From: an uncultured Alphaproteobacteria bacterium
GTDB lineage: Bacteria; Pseudomonadota; Alphaproteobacteria; HIMB59; GCA-002718135
Direction: 5' to 3'
Length of the DNA stretch: 64,000 nucleotides
Assembly (NCBI GenBank): GCA_902540265.1
Contig: CACBLW010000006.1
Coordinates: 26,592 to 90,591 of the forward strand
The notes under the pieces are model-generated. The model ran no database searches and was not told the DNA's origin. It saw only the letters and a list, made by a program, of their open reading frames with translations. A program made the position numbers and the translations under genes. Below, one piece after another: positions 20,430 to 29,787 of the stretch (position 1 is its first letter; every line of letters begins with the position of its first letter).

Positions 20430-21434
20430 TTACTGATTTAAAAATTTTGCTCTTTCTAAAAGATCCACTCCTAGTTTTTTTAAAAAATGTAAATGATCAA
20501 TAAAGATCCAGTTTTCAGCCAGTTTATCTCCATCCCTTCGATATAAATCTACAACTCTCATTTCTGATTCAATATCACTTGCATTTGTTAATCCTAAATA
20601 TTCTCCTTTAGGTTTCATAATTAAATTTGGCCAACCAAACCAACCTCCAAGATCATCTTCAGAACTACTAAGTATGTGTCCATTGAAACGAACAAACTCT
20701 AAACCATCTTGAAATGGTTTTGTGTGACCTTTTTGATAACCATCAATAGTATATGAAGCTCCTATACCCCCTGGTCCCCACCAAATCATATTGTTATGCC
20801 AATCTAATTCTAATTCTTCTTTATAAGATTGCATTTTGGATCCTTTAACAAGTCGATCGCGCATTCTATGAATTAAATCTAATGTTTTTAGACTTTCACT
20901 TTGATTAGAAATATCAAATTTTAAACCTTTATGATTCATCGGTCCAGGTGTTACACAAACGAGACCTGTAGATTCAGGAATTATAGAAAGACCTAGTTGC
21001 TGCATTAAATTCATTACATCTAAAAAAATAGCTCCTTCAGTAATTTTGTCATTTTCCACTTTGTAAAATTCTGCAAATCTTAATAAAATTGATTTATTAT
21101 TTGGTTTAAGGCCTACAAATGGCTTATTGAAAACACCCATGAAATGACCCATACTGGAGATCCATTTCCCTTTATTTTTATCTAGTGAATTGATCCCAGC
21201 ATAAAATATATCTAATCGACGTTGTATGGGTGAAAATGAAACTTTAATTGGTTTCCAAAGATTATTAGCAACAAGATCTATACTACCTAGTTCGTTGAAT
21301 GGGTGGGTACATTTCATACTAAAATCTTCTGATGCGTATTTGGATATAACTTCAGATAATGCATCAATCTTACAACTATCTATTTCATTGAAATAATCTA
21401 ATACTATTTTTTTTTCTGCTTGGAGATCAGTCAT
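20430..21434 (-). CDS. Tandem SnoaL-like (NTF2-fold) protein, two domains
   Basis: 334 aa; GHFMGVFNKPFVGLKPNNKSILLRFAEFYKVENDKI and MIWWGPGGIGASYTIDGYQKGHTKPFQ...GEYLGLTNASDIESEMRVVDLYR. Confidence 0.72.
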   Translation of the reverse strand: MTDLQAEKKIVLDYFNEIDSCKIDALSEVISKYASEDFSMKCTHPFNELGSIDLVANNLWKPIKVSFSPIQRRLDIFYAGINSLDKNKGKWISSMGHFMGVFNKPFVGLKPNNKSILLRFAEFYKVENDKITEGAIFLDVMNLMQQLGLSIIPESTGLVCVTPGPMNHKGLKFDISNQSESLKTLDLIHRMRDRLVKGSKMQSYKEELELDWHNNMIWWGPGGIGASYTIDGYQKGHTKPFQDGLEFVRFNGHILSSSEDDLGGWFGWPNLIMKPKGEYLGLTNASDIESEMRVVDLYRRDGDKLAENWIFIDHLHFLKKLGVDLLERAKFLNQ

Positions 21435-21470
21435 TTCATTTTGATTATATTAATAAACTAAAAAAGACAA

Positions 21471-21488
21471 TATTCATTTTTTTGAATA
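21471..21488. promoter_or_regulatory. Putative operator TATTCA-N6-TGAATA between divergent SnoaL genes
   Basis: TATTCA-TTTTTT-TGAATA, identical half-sites and 6-nt spacing. Confidence 0.6.
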
Positions 21489-21541
21489 AAATTTCATTGC
21501 TTTGAAATATTTTTAAATGTATCTCATTACAAATACAAATT

Positions 21542-22681
21542 ATGAAATTTAATAAAATTACAGATAAAAGACCAGAAGCTCTTCAAGACAATCATATGCC
21601 TAAGAGTTATGATATTTCATTAAAAGCATATGGAGGTGGAGGAACAGCTAAATCATTAAATCCAAAACCCAAAAAACTTAAACATCAATCAATGAAGGGG
21701 TTTGAGGATCAATATAAAAATATAATCGATTATATTGTAAGGATTACGTATCAAATATGGGAAGAAAAAAATATTGGCTACATCTATGACACCTACAGTA
21801 AAGATTGCAGAGTTTGGGATGAATTTGGTTTACAATCTGGATCTGAAAAAATTGTAGCTGATACTGTACATACAAACAACGCTTTTCCAGATATTCGATT
21901 ATTTGCAGATGAAGTTATTTGGGCAGGGGATGAAAATGCTAGTTTTCATACTTCGCATAGAACAATAATTACTGGAACAAATACGGGATTTAGTAAATTT
22001 TCTAAACCAACTAATAAAAAAGTAAGATTATTTTGTATTGCAAATTGTGTAGCAAAAAATAATGAAATCTATTACGAAAATGTTGTTTACGATACAGCAG
22101 GCTTAATTAAACAACTCGGATTAGATTTAAATCAAGTTGCAAAGCAACTTGTTGATGAGGGAATTGCAGGGCCCTATGCTCCTCATTTTAAAAAATCTAA
22201 GCCAACAAGAAATATTACTAAATTAAAACCAATTAGTTTTGATATTCCAGATAAAATCAAAAATGTAAGAGAGTTTGTTCATGCAGTTTATGATACAATT
22301 TGGAATAGACGAAACTTTTCTGCAATAAATAAAGCATACTCTAGTAATGTAGAATTTGAAGGTTCAACTGGTCGTAAATTTAAAGGAGTTTTGCAATTAA
22401 GAAAATTTATAATATCACTTTTAGCTTCATTTCCTGATCTTGCACTCAGTATTGAAGATTTATACTGGATGGGAAATACAAAAGATGGTTACTTAGTATC
22501 GGTTCGTTGGGGCGCTTTAGGTACTCACAAAGGTAATGGCTCATATGGCCAACCAACTAATAGAGAAGTGTATTTGTGGGGAATCACTCAATGGGAAATT
22601 AAAAATAATAAAATTATTAAAGAGTGGACTGGTTTTAATGAGCTTGCAATTCTAATGCAAATTTTAGGAGATAAAAAATGA
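21542..22681 (+). CDS. Tandem SnoaL-like (NTF2-fold) protein, two domains
   Basis: 379 aa; MKGFEDQYKNIIDYIVRITYQIWEEKNIGYIYDTYSKDC (paralogous to 18305..19297) and LRKFIISLLASFPDLALSIEDLYWMG...GTHKGNGSYGQPTNREVYLWGI. Confidence 0.75.
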   Translation: MKFNKITDKRPEALQDNHMPKSYDISLKAYGGGGTAKSLNPKPKKLKHQSMKGFEDQYKNIIDYIVRITYQIWEEKNIGYIYDTYSKDCRVWDEFGLQSGSEKIVADTVHTNNAFPDIRLFADEVIWAGDENASFHTSHRTIITGTNTGFSKFSKPTNKKVRLFCIANCVAKNNEIYYENVVYDTAGLIKQLGLDLNQVAKQLVDEGIAGPYAPHFKKSKPTRNITKLKPISFDIPDKIKNVREFVHAVYDTIWNRRNFSAINKAYSSNVEFEGSTGRKFKGVLQLRKFIISLLASFPDLALSIEDLYWMGNTKDGYLVSVRWGALGTHKGNGSYGQPTNREVYLWGITQWEIKNNKIIKEWTGFNELAILMQILGDKK

Positions 22682-23097
22682 CTTTAGATGAAAGTAAAAA
22701 ATTATTAGCTGATATGTATGATGCACTTAATGCTCAAGATCTAGAAGCACAACATAAGTACTGGCATGATGATATGGTTTGGCACGGTCCTCCAGGTTTT
22801 GGTGATATCCATGGTATTGAAAATTTTAAATATAAAGTTCTAAAACCTTTTTATGAAGCATTTCCAGATTATCATGTAAAAAATGATATTGTGGTTGCTG
22901 AAGGTGAGTGGATTAGTGCAACGGGATTTCTAACAGGCACACATAGTGGAACATATCTTGGAGTAGAGCCAACAGGCAAATCTATCAAAATGCAATTTTC
23001 AGATTTTTGGACCATTAAAGACGGAAAGTTTTTAGATAATTACGTTATGGTAGATAATCATGGTGTTTTTGAACAGATGGGATTAAAATTTAAGTAA
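22678..23097 (+). CDS. Single-domain SnoaL-like (NTF2-fold) protein
   Basis: 139 aa; DMYDALNAQDLEAQHKYWHDDMVWHGPPGFGDIHGIENF...GVEPTGKSIKMQFSDFWTIKDGK; ATGA overlap with the upstream gene. Confidence 0.8.
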   Translation: MTLDESKKLLADMYDALNAQDLEAQHKYWHDDMVWHGPPGFGDIHGIENFKYKVLKPFYEAFPDYHVKNDIVVAEGEWISATGFLTGTHSGTYLGVEPTGKSIKMQFSDFWTIKDGKFLDNYVMVDNHGVFEQMGLKFK

Positions 23098-23098
23098 A

Positions 23099-24097
23099 TT
23101 ATTTTGTAGTTTTTCTTTTTATAAGTCTTCCTTGTACAATATGATTTATAGGTTCAAAATCTGGATCCTTAATAAATTCATTTACTAATTGAGTTGCTAG
23201 TTTTGACATTTGTCTAATAGGCTGTCTGACAGTTGTCAGGTTATATGATTCCCAAGATGACATAGATATATCGTCATAACCAATAATTTCTAATTGAGAA
23301 GGTGTTTTTAATGAAGAATTTTTTTTAATATAATCTAAACAACCAAATGCCATTGTGTCATCAGCGCAAAATATTGCACTTATGTTTTTATTAAAAATTT
23401 TTTTAGTTGCTTGATATCCACCTTCATAAGTAAAAAAACCTTTTTCAATATTTAATTTAATTTTTTTATTATTTTTAAGATAATTTTTAAAACCTTTGCA
23501 TCGCTCATCACTTACAAAAGATCCTTTGGGCCCTTCAATGAGGCCAATATTTTTATGATTTTTCTTTGTAAAATATTCTGCAACTAATTCTCCTCCGTTA
23601 CGATGATCACACGCAACGGAACTTATCGTTGGTATATTCCAACTTCTATTATAAGCAATGAATTGTATTCTTTTTTGATTGCAGTCTTCAACAAATTTTT
23701 CAGTAGGTTTTGTGGCTGATATTATTGCAATAAGTTTTTCTTTTAAGTATGGCTGTATTAATTTTTCATCTAATTCTTCACCATCATCAGTCGTAATTAA
23801 TAAAATTCTAAAGCCTCCATTCCTAAGTGCTTCATGTAACTCAATTAAAACTTCTGGATAATATCTGCTTGTAACGTAAGGTAAAATGACAGCCACTAAT
23901 CCGCTATCATCATTAGATGCTAAATTAGATGATGTGTAAGGCGCCTTATATTTTAATTTCTTGGCGGCTTCTAAAACTCTTAACTTTGTTCTACTAGAAA
24001 TGCTGGCACCTTTAGTAAAACATCTGGAAACCGCTGATTGGGATACTCCTGCTAGTTTTGCTACGTCCTGTGATGTCGCAGTCTTTTTAAAACTCAT
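23099..24097 (-). CDS. LacI-family transcriptional regulator
   Basis: 332 aa; HTH ATSQDVAKLAGVSQSAVSRCFTKGASISSRTKLRVLEAAKKLKY and periplasmic-binding-like effector domain (AIFCADDTMAFGCLDYIKK, IIGYDDISMSSWESYNLTTVRQP). Confidence 0.93.
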   Translation of the reverse strand: MSFKKTATSQDVAKLAGVSQSAVSRCFTKGASISSRTKLRVLEAAKKLKYKAPYTSSNLASNDDSGLVAVILPYVTSRYYPEVLIELHEALRNGGFRILLITTDDGEELDEKLIQPYLKEKLIAIISATKPTEKFVEDCNQKRIQFIAYNRSWNIPTISSVACDHRNGGELVAEYFTKKNHKNIGLIEGPKGSFVSDERCKGFKNYLKNNKKIKLNIEKGFFTYEGGYQATKKIFNKNISAIFCADDTMAFGCLDYIKKNSSLKTPSQLEIIGYDDISMSSWESYNLTTVRQPIRQMSKLATQLVNEFIKDPDFEPINHIVQGRLIKRKTTK

Positions 24098-24117
24098 GAA
24101 TTATCCCCCCATTTCAA

Positions 24118-24135
24118 TATTCAAAATCTTGAATA
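24118..24135. promoter_or_regulatory. Putative operator TATTCA-N6-TGAATA between lacI-family gene and solute-binding protein gene
   Basis: TATTCA-AAATCT-TGAATA; extended arms ATATTCAA/TTGAATAT at 24117-24136. Confidence 0.62.
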
Positions 24136-24226
24136 TCAATTCATATTATTGCATTATTTTCTAATAACAATATAAAGGATTTATACTTAAATGTGAATTT
24201 CACACTTTATTAATAAGGGGAAATAT

Positions 24227-25462
24227 ATGAAAAAACTATTAATAGCTCTATTGTTCACATTTGTTAGCACAAGTGCTTATGCCGGTGGGCACTCACCTTG
24301 TGGAGTAACAGATGGATCAATAAAGATTCTTGCGAACGAATTTACAACATACAGAATTTTCATGGATGAAGTAAAAAGTTGTGCAGGACCTGATGCAGAT
24401 TTTTCTGTAACTCATTCAGTTGATCATAACAAACTACAAGTAGCAGCACTATCAGCTAACCCAGCTGAGTTCTCTGCTAAACTTGTAACTAATGGTTCAA
24501 TCACAACTTTAATGAATGATAACTTAATTCGTCCACTTGATGATTTAGTTGCTAAATACGGAAGTGCATTACAAGACAATCAAAAAATTGTGATTGATGG
24601 TAAAATTTATGCAGTGGCATTTATGGCTAATGCTCAACATCTTTGGTACAGAGAAAGTATTCTTAATGATTTAGGGATTGCTGTTCCTTCAACATATGAA
24701 GAGGTAATTGCAGCTGCAGAAAAAATTAAAGCTTCTGGTAAAATGGCTAATCCATATGCTGGTGCTTTCAAATCTGGATGGAACCTAGGTCAAGAGTTTG
24801 TAAACATGTACCTTGGTCACGGAGGTGATTTCTTTAAAGCTGGAACAGCTGAAGTTAGTGTAAATAATGCTAAAGGTGTAGCTGCTCTTAATATGCTTAA
24901 AAGATTAACCGAAGTAAGTAACCCTGATTTCTTAACTCAAGATACAAATGCAGTTAAAGAAGAATGGGAGTCTGGTAATGTAGCATTAATGCACATCTGG
25001 AATTCAGGTGCAGCTTCATTGTTAGATGATGAAGGTGATCAAGCAATTAAGGCTGATACTAGATTAGCTCCTTCTCCATCCGTAGGTGGTGGAAGTAAAC
25101 CAGCAACAACTCTATGGTGGGATGGATTTGGAATTGCAACAAACACTTCTGATGAAAATGCAGAAGCATCTTTTAGAGCTCTTTTAGGTGCAGCAACTTC
25201 AACAGAAATGGCAAATGCTAATCCAAATGCAACAATTTGGTTGATTGATGGTTATTCGCCTGGAGATACAGCAGGACCAGTTGTTGATGCTGCTAATAGA
25301 GGTGCAACACCTTACCCAAGTTTACCATACATGAGTCTATTACATGGTGCTTTGAGTACAGAACTTGTTGAATTCCTTCAAGGAAATGAGTCTGCTGAAA
25401 AAGCATTAGCGGATGTAGAAGCTGCTTATGTAGCAAAAGCTACTGAGCAAGGTTTTCTATAA
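24227..25462 (+). CDS. ABC transporter extracellular solute-binding protein (sugar type, family 1)
   Basis: 411 aa; signal peptide MKKLLIALLFTFVSTSAYAG, WYRESILNDLGIAVPSTYEEVIAAAEKIK, VALMHIWNSGAASLL; two permeases follow. Confidence 0.88.
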   Translation: MKKLLIALLFTFVSTSAYAGGHSPCGVTDGSIKILANEFTTYRIFMDEVKSCAGPDADFSVTHSVDHNKLQVAALSANPAEFSAKLVTNGSITTLMNDNLIRPLDDLVAKYGSALQDNQKIVIDGKIYAVAFMANAQHLWYRESILNDLGIAVPSTYEEVIAAAEKIKASGKMANPYAGAFKSGWNLGQEFVNMYLGHGGDFFKAGTAEVSVNNAKGVAALNMLKRLTEVSNPDFLTQDTNAVKEEWESGNVALMHIWNSGAASLLDDEGDQAIKADTRLAPSPSVGGGSKPATTLWWDGFGIATNTSDENAEASFRALLGAATSTEMANANPNATIWLIDGYSPGDTAGPVVDAANRGATPYPSLPYMSLLHGALSTELVEFLQGNESAEKALADVEAAYVAKATEQGFL

Positions 25463-25482
25463 ACCGTATAAATAATTATGAT

Positions 25483-25516
25483 AAAGTGGAACATTATTAT
25501 GTTCCACTTTTTTTTT
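25483..25516 (+). terminator. Stem-loop with T-tract between solute-binding protein and permease genes (terminator/attenuator or mRNA 3'-end stabiliser)
   Basis: AAAGTGGAACAT-TATT-ATGTTCCACTTT perfect 12-bp stem, 4-nt loop, followed by a T run. Confidence 0.8.
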
Positions 25517-25528
25517 AGTAAGAAATAG

Positions 25529-26557
25529 ATGCCCCACAGAACATTTTTTTGGTTCTTCTTTCCAAGTGGATTGGCAATGTTATTATTTATTGGTCTTCCA
25601 ATTATTTCTAGTTTTTTTCAATCTCTTCATATCGAGCCTGAACAAATTTTAATGGAAGTAGAAAAATGTGATCCATTTGGATGTAAAACTGAAACAAAAG
25701 TTGATATTGAAGCTACAACTAAATTACAAGAAGAACAACCTCTTGGAAGATTTAATGGCTTAGGAACATACGGCGATAGAAATCATTTAGCCTTTGATGA
25801 AATTAAAGAGGCTTGGACTAATTCCTCATCGATAGCTGAGTTTACAGATATCTTACTAAATTTACCTTTTTACAAAGCACTTTTATTTACACTTACATTT
25901 TGTTTTGCAGTTACGCCACCAGTTGTAGTTTTAGGTTTCATTGTTGCTTTAAGTGTAAATACAATTACAAAAAGCTTAAAAGGCCCAACCATTTTTGGTG
26001 TTATACTGCCTATGATTGTAACACCATTGATTGGGTCTCTCGTTTTATTTTGGATGATAGATGCTAAAGGAATATTAGGTTCATTCATTCAATTCTTATT
26101 TGATGATCCAAATCTATCTCTAAAGTCTTCAAGTCAATTGACTTGGATTACTCTGATTATTTATGGGATCTGGCACAATACACCATTTGCTTTTGTAGTC
26201 TTTTATGCTGCATTACAAACTGTTCCTCAAGATCCAATTGAAGCAGCGATCATAGATGGTGCCTCAAGATATGAAAGAGTCAGACACATTGTTATTCCAC
26301 ATCTTTATCCGGTAGCAACATTTATTATATTAATTTGTCTAATGGATAATTTTAGGGTTCTTGAGCCAATAATTGGGTTTGCTGCTGAAGGAGTTGCTCA
26401 ATCACTTTCTTGGATGATTTATAACGACTTAAGAAGTGAAAACAAAATGTTATTTGGGTCTGCAGGAGCAACATCTATGTTAACTATTATTGGTGTAGCA
26501 ATTCTATTAACACCAGTACTTATAAGAACATGGAGAGAATTTAGGACAGAAAGATAA
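25529..26557 (+). CDS. ABC transporter permease (sugar type)
   Basis: 342 aa; multiple TM segments, EAAIIDGASRYERVRHIVIPHLYPV EAA loop. Confidence 0.88.
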   Translation: MPHRTFFWFFFPSGLAMLLFIGLPIISSFFQSLHIEPEQILMEVEKCDPFGCKTETKVDIEATTKLQEEQPLGRFNGLGTYGDRNHLAFDEIKEAWTNSSSIAEFTDILLNLPFYKALLFTLTFCFAVTPPVVVLGFIVALSVNTITKSLKGPTIFGVILPMIVTPLIGSLVLFWMIDAKGILGSFIQFLFDDPNLSLKSSSQLTWITLIIYGIWHNTPFAFVVFYAALQTVPQDPIEAAIIDGASRYERVRHIVIPHLYPVATFIILICLMDNFRVLEPIIGFAAEGVAQSLSWMIYNDLRSENKMLFGSAGATSMLTIIGVAILLTPVLIRTWREFRTER

Positions 26558-26558
26558 T

Positions 26559-27440
26559 ATGGAATCAAAAATTAACAGATACTCAAAACAACTAATTTTA
26601 ATAAATAGTTTTTTTATTCTTGCTTGGTTAATTATTTCTGTGTTTCCTTTTATATGGACTTTTTGGGGATCATTTAAAGTAAAAGCCGACTTTTTCTCAA
26701 GAGCTGATTGGATGTTTGCAGTCACAGGAGTTAATACTTTGATAGAAACAGGAGATACTTCTACAGTTAAGGCATATGTAGAGTCTTGGACTGAAGGTGA
26801 ATTTTGGAAAGCAACAATGAATACAATTATTATTACTGTTTCAGTTGTTACGATCTCTTTATTTTTAGGAACATTGGGTGCTTATGCCTTGTCTAGATCG
26901 ACATATAAATATACTTTTTGGATTTTAATAGCTGCCTTGATTTTTAGAGCGATGCCACACATTACATTAGTTTCTGGTTATCTGTTTCCTTTCTTCCAAT
27001 TGAACGTTTGGGGCATACTTCCAACTACCATAATTGTTTTAGTTGCAATCAATCAACCCTTTACATTATGGTTACTTTATTCTTTCTTTAAAACAGTTCC
27101 TAAAGAGTTAGATGAAAGTGCACTAATTGATGGCTGCTCCTATTTTCAAGCGTTTCGCTTTGTTATAATGCCTGTTATGTGGCCTGGAGTTGTTACCGCA
27201 GGTTTATTCAGTATGATGTTAGCCTATAATGATTTTACAGTTACTTCACTTCTTTTAAATCAGCAGAATTATACTATGGTTCCTAAAATTAATGCTTATT
27301 TGGGCACAATTGAACATAGTGGAAATTATATGTGGGCAGTCTCAAGTGTTGTTTCAGCAACTGCGCCACTTTTTATGATAATCATGTTTTTCCAAAGACA
27401 ATTAATAAGTGGTTTAACTGCTGGAGCAGTAAAAGGTTAA
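26559..27440 (+). CDS. ABC transporter permease (sugar type, MalG-like)
   Basis: 293 aa; TM segments, ELDESALIDGCSYFQAFRFVIMPVMWPGVVTAGLF EAA loop. Confidence 0.88.
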   Translation: MESKINRYSKQLILINSFFILAWLIISVFPFIWTFWGSFKVKADFFSRADWMFAVTGVNTLIETGDTSTVKAYVESWTEGEFWKATMNTIIITVSVVTISLFLGTLGAYALSRSTYKYTFWILIAALIFRAMPHITLVSGYLFPFFQLNVWGILPTTIIVLVAINQPFTLWLLYSFFKTVPKELDESALIDGCSYFQAFRFVIMPVMWPGVVTAGLFSMMLAYNDFTVTSLLLNQQNYTMVPKINAYLGTIEHSGNYMWAVSSVVSATAPLFMIIMFFQRQLISGLTAGAVKG

Positions 27441-27458
27441 TAATAAATTTTTAATCTT

Positions 27459-28118
27459 ATGAAATATAAAGCACTTATATTTGGATCTATCGGGACACTA
27501 ATTGAATCTTCTAACATTCAACGTAACTCATTTAATGAAGCTTTTAAAGAAGCTGGACTTGATTGGTATTGGGATGAGCAAGATTATAAAATTTTGTTAA
27601 AAAAATCTGGCGGGACAAAAAGGGTAGAAGATTTTGCTGAAAAAAATAATACTAATGTAAATGCTTCACAAATTAGAAATAGAAAAACAGAAATCTTTAG
27701 CTCGTACATTATTCAGAATAAACAAAAATTAAGAAAGAGCGTTGGTGAAATAATTAAGTATACAAAAGATAATAATATTAAACTTGCTTTCTCAACTTCT
27801 ACAACTTTAAATAATGTCGATGCAGTATTTGAAAGTCTTACTGGTCAAATTTCAAAAGAAGAATTTGAATTCATTGGTAATAAATCATTTGTTAAAAATG
27901 AAAAACCACATCCAGAAATATACAAAGTCACATTAGATAAATTAAATTTACAGCCAGAAGATTGTCTTGCAATAGAGGATACTGAAGAAAGTAGTAATTC
28001 TGCTGTAAACGCTGGAATTAAATGCATTGGGTTCCCAGGTGATTACCATTTAGAAGATAGTTTTCAAATGTGTATTAAAAAAATGAATTTATTAGATCAA
28101 TCTATTTTTTCATTGTAA
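27459..28118 (+). CDS. HAD-superfamily hydrolase (CbbY/beta-phosphoglucomutase-like)
   Basis: 219 aa; KALIFGSIGTLIESSNIQRNSFNEAF, LAFSTSTT, KPHPEIYKVTLDKL, CLAIEDTEESSNSAVNAGIKCIGF. The canonical first DxD is replaced by GSIGT. Confidence 0.75.
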   Translation: MKYKALIFGSIGTLIESSNIQRNSFNEAFKEAGLDWYWDEQDYKILLKKSGGTKRVEDFAEKNNTNVNASQIRNRKTEIFSSYIIQNKQKLRKSVGEIIKYTKDNNIKLAFSTSTTLNNVDAVFESLTGQISKEEFEFIGNKSFVKNEKPHPEIYKVTLDKLNLQPEDCLAIEDTEESSNSAVNAGIKCIGFPGDYHLEDSFQMCIKKMNLLDQSIFSL

Positions 28119-28131
28119 ATAATCAGATCAA

Positions 28132-28899
28132 ATGTTTCTAAAAAATTTTAATGTAAAAAATAAGACTGCTCTTGTGACAGGGTCAGGCAAAGGCATAGGT
28201 AAAGCATGTGCTATAGCATTAGCAGAAGCAGGCGCAAATGTAATAATTCTTAGTCGTACAGAGAAAGATCTTTTAATTGTTCAAAGCAAAATTAAAAAAC
28301 TCAAAAAGAAATGTAGTTATTATGTGTGTGATGTAACTAATTTAAAAGAAATAAAAAAAATATTTTCTGAAATCAATAAATTAGACATATTAGTAAATAA
28401 TGCTGGCACAAATAGACCTGAATATTTCACCAAAGTTAAAAGAAAAGATATGAGTGAAGTGGTTGATCTTAATATTAAAGCATCATTCGATATTGCTCAA
28501 TTAGCTACAAAAGTTATGCTTAAATCAAAAAATAGAAAAAAAATTGGTGGATCAATAATAAATATCTCTTCTCAGTTAGGTAAAGTAGGAGCTCCTCTTA
28601 GAAGTGTTTATAATATGACTAAGTTTGGTGTTGAAGGTCTTACCAAAGGGATGGCTATTGATTTGGCTAAGCACAACATTAGAGTTAATTCCGTTTGTCC
28701 TACATTTGTGGAAACCCCAATGGTCAAAAAATTTTTCAAAGATAAAAGTTTTAAAAAATCTGTTATTGAAAACATACCTTTAGGAAAAATAGCAACAGAA
28801 AGTGATATTGCTAGTGCAGTTGTGTATCTTGCTTCAGATGCCGCATCAATGATGACTGGTTCATCCCTAGTAATTGATGGAGGGTGGACAGCTAAATAA
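28132..28899 (+). CDS. Short-chain dehydrogenase/reductase
   Basis: 255 aa; TALVTGSGKGIGKACAIALAEAGA, LVNNAGTN, YNMTKFGVEGLTKGMA, GSSLVIDGGWTAK. Confidence 0.9.
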   Translation: MFLKNFNVKNKTALVTGSGKGIGKACAIALAEAGANVIILSRTEKDLLIVQSKIKKLKKKCSYYVCDVTNLKEIKKIFSEINKLDILVNNAGTNRPEYFTKVKRKDMSEVVDLNIKASFDIAQLATKVMLKSKNRKKIGGSIINISSQLGKVGAPLRSVYNMTKFGVEGLTKGMAIDLAKHNIRVNSVCPTFVETPMVKKFFKDKSFKKSVIENIPLGKIATESDIASAVVYLASDAASMMTGSSLVIDGGWTAK

Positions 28900-28906
28900 T
28901 CAAAAA

Positions 28907-29764
28907 TTAATTTTCTTTATTTATAAAATAAGTTGCTACTATTACAATCATACCACCAATAAAAGTAATTAAAGTTGGTATTTCATAAAAAATTATAAAC
29001 GTTAACAACACGCCAAATACAGGAAATAAAGCGTAAAATGGAAATACTCTATTAACAGGATACATCCTATATAAATAGAACATCGACATATGAGCAGCGA
29101 TTGAAACAAAGATACCTGAATGCAATATTAATAACCATGACTGAAAACTAATATTTTTTATTTCATTTAATGTTTGTTCTTCAAATATTGATGATGAAAT
29201 AATTAGTAATACAAATCCAACTAGTCCCATTACTGCATTTGTGAGAGTGACTTCTAAATCTTTTAGGTATCTGGAAAATACCTGTGCACTTGCATAGAAG
29301 AATGCCATTAAGGTAATTAAGATTAACGCATAAATTTCATTTCTTATTAATGGATCAAAGCCCAATAAAATGATGCCAAAAAAAGAAATAAATATAAGTA
29401 TCCATTTTTTAATACTTACTTTTTCTTTTAAAAAAAATGAGCTTAATAGTATTGCAAATGGTACAGCCAGTTGAGAACCAATAATTATCGGAGAAACAAT
29501 GTTTGCTTCATTTAAAGATAATGTCATAAAAACATTTGCCAAAAAACCCATAGTAATTGAAAAAAAGAGAAGTGGTAGCCAGTATTTTTTTTCAGGAATT
29601 CTAAATCGCCAAAAAGGCAAAAGGCATATGAAAACTACTAACATTCTTAAACTTCCCATTAATAATGGTGGTACATTTTCATTAAAAATAACTTTCTGAA
29701 CAGGGTAGGCACTTCCAAATAAAAAAGTGATTATTAAAATTAAGAAGTAATGTCTTAAAAGCAT
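28907..29764 (-). CDS. DMT/EamA-family transporter
   Basis: 285 aa; about 10 hydrophobic segments, N-terminal FGSAYPVQKVIF, two EamA-like repeats. Confidence 0.82.
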   Translation of the reverse strand: MLLRHYFLILIITFLFGSAYPVQKVIFNENVPPLLMGSLRMLVVFICLLPFWRFRIPEKKYWLPLLFFSITMGFLANVFMTLSLNEANIVSPIIIGSQLAVPFAILLSSFFLKEKVSIKKWILIFISFFGIILLGFDPLIRNEIYALILITLMAFFYASAQVFSRYLKDLEVTLTNAVMGLVGFVLLIISSSIFEEQTLNEIKNISFQSWLLILHSGIFVSIAAHMSMFYLYRMYPVNRVFPFYALFPVFGVLLTFIIFYEIPTLITFIGGMIVIVATYFINKEN

Positions 29765-29787
29765 TCGAGCTAAAATTTATTTTCTAA

